Shown here piece after piece: positions 18,673 to 23,152 of a DNA stretch of 23,152 bases. The notes under the pieces were generated by a model. It was not told the origin of the DNA. It made no database searches and was given only the letters and a program-made list of their open reading frames with translations. This DNA comes from Silene noctiflora (lineage: Eukaryota; Streptophyta; Magnoliopsida; Caryophyllales; Caryophyllaceae). Where the stretch lies: assembly GCA_009801015.1 (NCBI GenBank), contig VHZZ01006745.1, forward strand, positions 23,070 through 46,221. The letters are read 5' to 3'. Positions within the stretch are counted from its first letter, which is position 1. Every line of letters starts with the position of its first letter. The position numbers were made by a program, and so were the translations under genes.

Positions 18673-19969
18673 TGTAATACTACGGTTTTCTTTGCCTTTG
18701 GTTACTCGACCGAGTAGGACTTACTCTGTCGAGTAAGTTTATGTAAATTGGAATCAGAGTCTGTCTGTCTGATACTCGATCGAGTAGGGGCCACTCGATC
18801 GAGTAGTCTGCCTACTCGATCGAGTAAGTTTGTATTACGAGCCTGTTTTGTTAGGTTTTGCTAATAACGCGAGATTAATTATTATTACGGCTGACGGTTT
18901 TCTTCATCATCACAAATCATATTTCATTCAAAACTTTTCAAAAAGTAAAAGAGAGATCGTGCATTTTTCCTTCTCACGCTATTTGCAAATCCAGGAGTTC
19001 GAGTCGTCGGTTTTCGGTGTCGTTTGTGTCATCTTGATCCTTGTTTCGTAGGTAAGTTTTACATACTAAATTCATGACTTTTGGTTAATTATGTTTAAAC
19101 CCTAATTGGGTATTGTGGGGTATTTGGGGATTGTTGAGGGTGGTTTGTGATTGTGTATGTTGTGTGTGGTATAGGAGGTGGATTCGTAGAAGGGCATCTC
19201 TGAACTGTCATTGTGGTGATTTGCTAGCTAGGTAGGGTTTCCCTACTCAGTTGTTGATTTGTGTGGCATTATGTATGGTTATTGTATTTTGTATGCTGTG
19301 TTGTTGTATGCGGAGATTGGAGGTGGTATGGTGTTGTGGTGTTGCGAGGTGCGTCCTCGGCTGAGTGGAATCACTTGCGGGAGTTGCTTCACGCCCTTGA
19401 TTCGCCCTCCGTGGAACCCACCACGGGAGAGGATGTTCACATTAAGGAACAAGGTTTATCGCTCGGATTTGATGAGCGGGGCTTAGGTGGGAATGGCTGC
19501 GGTCCCCCACTGATAGGGCTACACACCTTGGGTGTGTAGTCAGTGATGTGGAGTGATGGAGGAGGTGGTGTGGTTGGATGTGTTGTTGCCTTGTTTGTTT
19601 TGTTTTGGTTATCAGTAACTGACCCCGATGTTGTGTTGTAATTTGTGATGATCCATTCGAGGATGGTGAGCAGTTGTTGAGCAGGTAATCTAGCAGACGC
19701 ATGGGATGGCCGGGCGTTCACCATGAGTCTAGAGTCTTCCGCTGAGTTTTGTCGTAGTTGGTCTTAGTTTGATACATTTTTTTTGAGACGTTTGTATTTC
19801 TTTTGGTTTGAGACATCGTTTTGGCTATGTAACAGTTAAAGTTGTTTTTAAAGATTAAAGTTGTTTCTTTATTGTCTTTTGATTATCATTGCCTCGGGAA
19901 ACCGAGATGGTAACACTTTTATATTCGAGGTGGCCTTGGTAAGGCACTTTGGAGTGTGGGGGTGTTACA
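18673..19969 (+). mobile_element. Solo LTR, 1297 bp, inserted in the MULE transposase
   Basis: Begins TGTAATAC and ends GTGTTACA, giving the canonical TG...CA short inverted ends. It is flanked by perfect GGATG duplications. The MULE protein reads GVD just before the element and continues ESHLRG directly after it when one GGATG copy is removed, so the borders are exact. No gag, pol, primer-binding site or second LTR occurs. It contains a cluster of ACTCGATCGAGT palindromes (18703-18826) and a strong splice-donor-like TAGGTAAGT at 19049-19057. The plus orientation is set by that presumed leader and donor. A Ty3/gypsy origin is likely from the 5-bp duplication and end sequence but not proven. 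Confidence 0.9.
18703..18826. repeat. Palindrome array TACTCGATCGAGTA in the solo LTR
   Basis: Five units start at 18703, 18722, 18773, 18792 and 18813. Three keep the perfect 12-bp core ACTCGATCGAGT (18773, 18792, 18813). Two carry changes (ACTCGACCGAGT, ACTCTGTCGAGT). Start-to-start distances are 19, 51, 19 and 21 bp. Confidence 0.95.
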
Positions 19970-20314
19970 GGATGAGTCCCATTTGAGGGGTGTATATCCT
20001 AGCATGTGTTTGGTAGCAGTTGGCATTGATGAAAACAATAACATATTTTCAGTAGCATAGGCAGTGGTTGAGGCGGAGAATAGGGAGAGTTGGACCTGGT
20101 TTTTGGAGCTTCTAGCCAATGATATAGGCAAAGTAAATGGGGAAAGACTTGTTGTGATATCTGATAGACAGAAGGGTCTGATTGATGCACTATCTACTGT
20201 GGTGCCAAAGGCCAATATCAGATTTTGTGCAAGACACATTTAGGCCAATCTAAAGTTGAGATTTAGTGGTCAGTTATTCAAAGAGACATTTTGGGCAATA
20301 GAGCTTTGACAAGG

Positions 20315-20419
20315 GTAAACATGTCTTCTGTATTACTTGTTTTTTATGTTTATTGTAACTGATTTGCATGTTTCAACTTATTTCTTACACTGTAGTTGTG
20401 TTTCTTTAAATATGTGTAG
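20315..20419 (+). other. Intron in the MULE transposase remnant
   Basis: Donor AAGG|GTAAAC and acceptor TGTGTAG|GGTGAT bound a 105-bp T-rich stretch, with transposase similarity on both sides. Confidence 0.6.
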
Positions 20420-20744
20420 GGTGATTTCTCAAAAGAAATGGAGGGCATGAAGCTTTTATTAAGGGATGCATGATCCTTCTCGAATGACATTCCCCCAAGG
20501 CATTGGTCTAAGCATGCATTTGACAATAGTTGTAAGTCACACCTTCTCCTAAACAATGTTTGTGAGGTATTTAATGCTGTGTTGAAAGATGCTAGAGATA
20601 AACCAATACTCACACAATTAGAGTGAATGAGAAAGTATGTTATGCAAAGAATATGTCAAAAGAGAGAGGGTGCTAAATCATATGAAGGGAGAGTGATGCC
20701 TTATGTAACAAAGTACTTAGAGTGGGAAAGGGTGTTGGAGTAGG

Positions 20745-21354
20745 TGTCATCCTCAATAGCGCGTCTACATAATTAAATCTCGTACAAGGAATATCAGGGA
20801 TGTATCTTATACTTGTCAGTTGATCAACGTTCATCGGTAACGCTCGGCTGACTAGNACGACTACTCGTACGCTTGCGAGGATATAAATAAAATTCTTTCT
20901 TCACAACATATATGCAAGCCATCAAAACTTGAACTGATAATATAAATAATATAAGTAGGTTAGGTTTTAGAAACTATAATAAAGAGGTAAATAAATCAAT
21001 ATTCCCAAAAGATACAATATTCCATAATTCTTTAGATTTGTATTTTAATTAGACTATAATAATGAACGCTTTTAATTGACATTCTAATTTAATATTTAAT
21101 AATTAATAGATTTAGTTAAATATGTAAGTTCAATACAATCAAATAACCAATTAATATAATTTTTTTTTTTTAAATAACTAACAAAATGATTAAATATCAA
21201 ACTTATTTATTTAAATATATAAACGTGATAAAATTGTATAAGTAGTAAAAATAACTCCGTCGATACTGAAAATAACTATAGTAGCAATGATGTAGTAAAT
21301 ATCATACTTCGTATTAATCACCTATGTAAGTAATAAATTTAACAATAATATCAG
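20745..21354. other. AT-rich region with a possible LTR start
   Basis: Transposase similarity ends just before TGTCATCCTCAATAGCGCG at 20745, which could be the start of another LTR because it begins with TG and breaks a gene. No partner end or duplication of the preceding GTAGG was found. One ambiguous base lies at 20856. The rest is AT-rich without coding similarity. Confidence 0.4.
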
Positions 21355-21512
21355 CGGGTGTAGTGAAACTAATAATAGCAGAAACGTGAGTAGTGAAATT
21401 AATATTATCAATGCGAGAGTAGAAAAAGGTACAATAGTGACGGCGGGAGTAGTAAAATTAATAGTAGTAACAACGAATATAGTGAAAGTAACAGTAGTAG
21501 TAACAACAAGAG
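21355..21512. repeat. 30-bp minisatellite, block 1
   Basis: About five degenerate units of 29-31 bp, each opening CGRGAGTAGTGAAA-like and continuing TTAATARTARTAACAA. Unit starts are near 21355, 21385, 21414, 21444 and 21474. The unit length is a multiple of three, which creates a spurious Val/Thr-rich ORF on each strand. Confidence 0.75.
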
Positions 21513-21617
21513 AAATTATGAAGAATTTGCTAAACAATAGGTTAAAGGAAAATATTTTATTTATTTAAATATAAGTTTGATAAAATTGACGGGAATAGTT
21601 AATTTAACAAAAAATAG

Positions 21618-21730
21618 CGGCATTAGTCATATAAATAATAGTACAGTGCGGAAGTAGTGAACGTAATAGTATTAACAAGGAATGCCGTGAAAGTAATAAT
21701 ATTAACAACGGAAGTAGTGAATGTGTCTCA
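21618..21730. repeat. 30-bp minisatellite, block 2
   Basis: Same unit as at 21355-21512 (CGGAAGTAGTGAACGTAATA and variants), about three and a half copies. It is separated from block 1 by roughly 100 bp of AT-rich sequence. Confidence 0.7.
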
Positions 21731-22398
21731 TAATTTGAAAATAAATTTTACATTTCATCATAATTTCAAGATATGTCATAGAAAAATATATTATAAATGG
21801 TAAACGTATGAATTAGGCAAGTCCAACGTAGTTTTATGTCATAAAAAATAAAATTTAACAGTAAATAGAGGTACCCCGGCGGGGACGAGCACCAAACCCA
21901 GTTACTTATATAAAACTTGTACCTTGTCAATTATTCGCATTTTTCATCATTTTATTTTGCTTTGAGAAAAAATTAGGAGCTGAAATATAATCAAGAGAAT
22001 TGAGTAATGCGCTGAAATGTATTTTAATAAAAAAAAATCATATGACAAAGCCAATGATTTCAATTTATAAATTTTTTTTATTTTTTTTTCTCGAAACTTA
22101 TAATAGCAGTTTACAGTTTTGTATTATATCGAGTATGGATCAAATCATTATTTAATAATCACATCAATAAAAGATTTAGCAATTTAGATTTTATCAAGTT
22201 TATTTTATTTTAATTAGAAGATTATAGTTTAGAGGTTAATGAAAATAATCTAATTTGATGATGTTAGTGAAAAGATAATAGTTTATGGAATAAATTATTA
22301 TTTTTCATATTGGGTCCTTCTTATTATTATTAGTTTCGTCTTGATTTTTAAAAAAATGCATTTTAGAGGGAAACAATTTGAAAACTCATATTATCTTA
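21731..22398. other. AT-rich spacer, no gene seen
   Basis: No coding similarity. A single GC-rich patch, GGTACCCCGGCGGGGACGAG at 21871-21890, stands out but has no recognisable partner. Confidence 0.55.
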
Positions 22399-22695
22399 GG
22401 TGTCGTTTGGTTGCCCCATTAAAAGTGGGTGAATTGAGAATTCACGTGAATTGGAAAAATGGAAGTTGTTTGCTTGCCCAAAATCACGTGAATTGCATTT
22501 TCCTAGGAGTTTCCAATTCCTCCATTATGGAGGAGTTTAATTACCTAGTCTCCCCTAGGTAATTGGAAACTCCCGCATGAATCCAACTCCCGGATGCCAA
22601 CCAAACAAGCTTTGGGCAATTCACGTGAATTGAGCAATTCACGTGTTTTGTAAAATCATGGGAAATTAATTCCCGTATGGCAACCAAACGAGGCC
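22399..22695. mobile_element. Tourist-like MITE (PIF/Harbinger type), complete
   Basis: A 297-bp element with inverted ends GGTGTCGTTTGGTTGCC (left) and GGCCTCGTTTGGTTGCC (right, reversed). It is flanked by TTA at 22396-22398 and 22696-22698, the 3-bp duplication expected for PIF/Harbinger. The middle folds back at ATTACCTAG...CTAGGTAAT (about 22540-22563). Four CACGTG hexamers lie inside. It is non-coding. Confidence 0.88.
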
Positions 22696-22710
22696 TTAGT
22701 ATATATGGGA

Positions 22711-23152
22711 TAGGGGTAGACCTTGCAAATCGGGTCAACGGGTCATGTTCGGGTCGGGCCAGTTCAGGTCGGATCAGTTCGGGTCTTTCATTAATTTCGG
22801 GTAAATTCGGGTCGCCTCGGGTCATTTCGGGTTTCGGGTCTATTTCGGGTTTGTTCGTTGGGTCAGTTTCGGGTAACCGGGGCAGGTTATTTTGGGTCGG
22901 GTCATTTTCGGGTCAATGAATAAGAGAGAAAAAGCCATTTCAAGTCTTTTCGGTTCTAGTAGAGTTATGTTTTGTCGGGTCATTTTCGGGTTGGGCGGTT
23001 TCAGAACCGGGTCACTTTCGGGTCGGGTCAGTTACGGGTCAAGAGTTTGGGTCATGTTCGGGTCGGGTCTGTTCGGGTTTTCGGGTCATATTCGGGTGAT
23101 GTAGTTCGGGTCATTTCGGGTCTCGGGTCAGCCTTTTCGGGTCGGGTCAATC
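22711..23152 (+). mobile_element. hAT-like MITE, left end only (runs off window)
   Basis: Starts TAGGGGTAGACCTTGCAAAT at 22711, then consists of degenerate CGGGTC/TTCGGG repeats to the window edge. This is the known look of CGGGTC-rich hAT-like MITE ends and of the decayed copy at 10649-10945. The ORFs here on both strands reflect the repeat and are not genes. The right end and target duplication lie outside the window. Confidence 0.65.

Larger units (their letters stand above)
15909..20745 (+). mobile_element. Mutator-like element (MULE), decayed, 3' end lost
   Basis: Starts with GAGTAAATTATCAATTACAC at 15909, similar to GGGTAAATTA-type MULE termini. A 5' leader follows with a likely intron (about 16243-16641, ending TTGTAG just before an ATG at 16645), then the transposase remnant. 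A solo LTR (18673-19969) interrupts the transposase domain. Transposase similarity stops near 20740, before the usual C-terminal zinc-finger region, and no matching right terminus was found. The element therefore has no confirmed 9-bp target duplication. Confidence 0.75.
16645..20745 (+). pseudogene. MULE transposase pseudogene
   Basis: Starts MTSNTLPTRVTLRVYHGGEL at 16645 and meets a stop at 16717-16719. A linker follows, then a Lys-rich repeat block (17544-17669) and an acidic EEDEFTDSEVSEKDSDDF-type block. The DNA-binding part includes VYRKA-like FRKALVKHSV near 18050, after a frameshift, and CQEC(D). The segment at 18417-18632 leads to the catalytic domain, GFIIGCRPILGVD, which is split by the solo LTR and continues from 19970 as ESHLRGVYPSMCLVAVG. 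WTWFLELL, VISDRQKG and the RFCARHI block are present, so the DDE-type Asp positions can be traced. An intron at 20315-20419 follows, then HWSKHAFD and LLNNVCEVFNAVLKDARD. Multiple stops and frameshifts mark it as dead. Confidence 0.85.

Noticed and set aside
19261..20239. ORFs in the solo LTR and the antisense ORF opposite the MULE transposase
   Set aside because: The LTR ORFs match no gag/pol motif, and the antisense frame is a shadow of the transposase.
21322..21568. Hydrophobic or Val/Thr-rich small proteins
   Set aside because: Produced by the 30-bp minisatellite, whose period is a multiple of three.
22541..23104. ORFs on both strands (for example Gly/Ser-rich 80 aa)
   Set aside because: They arise from the CGGGTC repeat and the Tourist MITE, and no protein family is recognisable.
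22711..23152. Telomere-like or interstitial telomeric repeat (CGGGTC/TTCGGG)
   Set aside because: The plant telomere unit is TTTAGGG. This sequence is irregular and follows a hAT-like element start.
1..23152. CRISPR array, tRNA or rRNA genes, bacterial-type operon
   Set aside because: None was recognised by eye on either strand. The only regular arrays are the palindromes and minisatellite described, which lack a spacer-repeat pattern.

Overview
The window is plant nuclear DNA. The evidence is an intron-containing class III peroxidase gene, plant-type L1 LINE, Mutator-like (MULE), hAT, Tourist and Stowaway elements, and long AT-rich spacers. The recurring TACGGAGTA-type ends and the ACTCGATCGAGT palindromes inside an LTR suggest a Caryophyllales species, perhaps Caryophyllaceae. 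That placement rests on recalled sequence character, not on a search.

Layout from left to right. (1) Bases 1-213 look like the 3' end of an LTR that broke into a decayed L1-type LINE (214 to about 4228). The LINE keeps recognisable endonuclease, reverse transcriptase and zf-RVT parts and is itself split by a 786-bp hAT-type non-autonomous element (2747-3532). (2) Bases 4913-6419 resemble a Ty3/gypsy LTR, with a TATA box and a 21-bp-period CCCGGGC array. (3) Around 7082-7760 lie one end of a Tourist MITE, one end of a hAT element, and a PNO1 (40S ribosome assembly factor) pseudogene. (4) Two copies of one hAT MITE family lie at 7959-8572 and 11590-12381. The first has lost its 5' tip and carries a nested Stowaway. 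(5) Bases 13457 to about 15075 hold the only intact gene: a three-exon, 350-residue secreted peroxidase with a TATA box and an AATAAA signal. (6) A Stowaway MITE (15667-15874) is followed by a decayed MULE (15909 to about 20745), whose transposase domain is interrupted by a 1297-bp solo LTR with a perfect 5-bp target duplication. (7) Bases 20745-22398 are AT-rich and gene-poor, with a 30-bp minisatellite. (8) A complete Tourist MITE rich in CACGTG palindromes (22399-22695) is followed by the start of another CGGGTC-rich hAT-like element that runs off the window.

There is no operon-like organisation. The peroxidase gene sits in a graveyard of nested transposons, and the nesting gives relative ages: LINE before hAT, hAT before Stowaway, MULE before solo LTR. 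I found no tRNA, rRNA or CRISPR, and no clear new multi-gene system. The most unusual signals are palindrome arrays spaced about two helical turns apart in two unrelated-looking LTRs, a hAT copy with a perfect target duplication but no normal 5' end, the G-box-bearing MITE, and the PNO1 pseudogene next to a hAT terminus.
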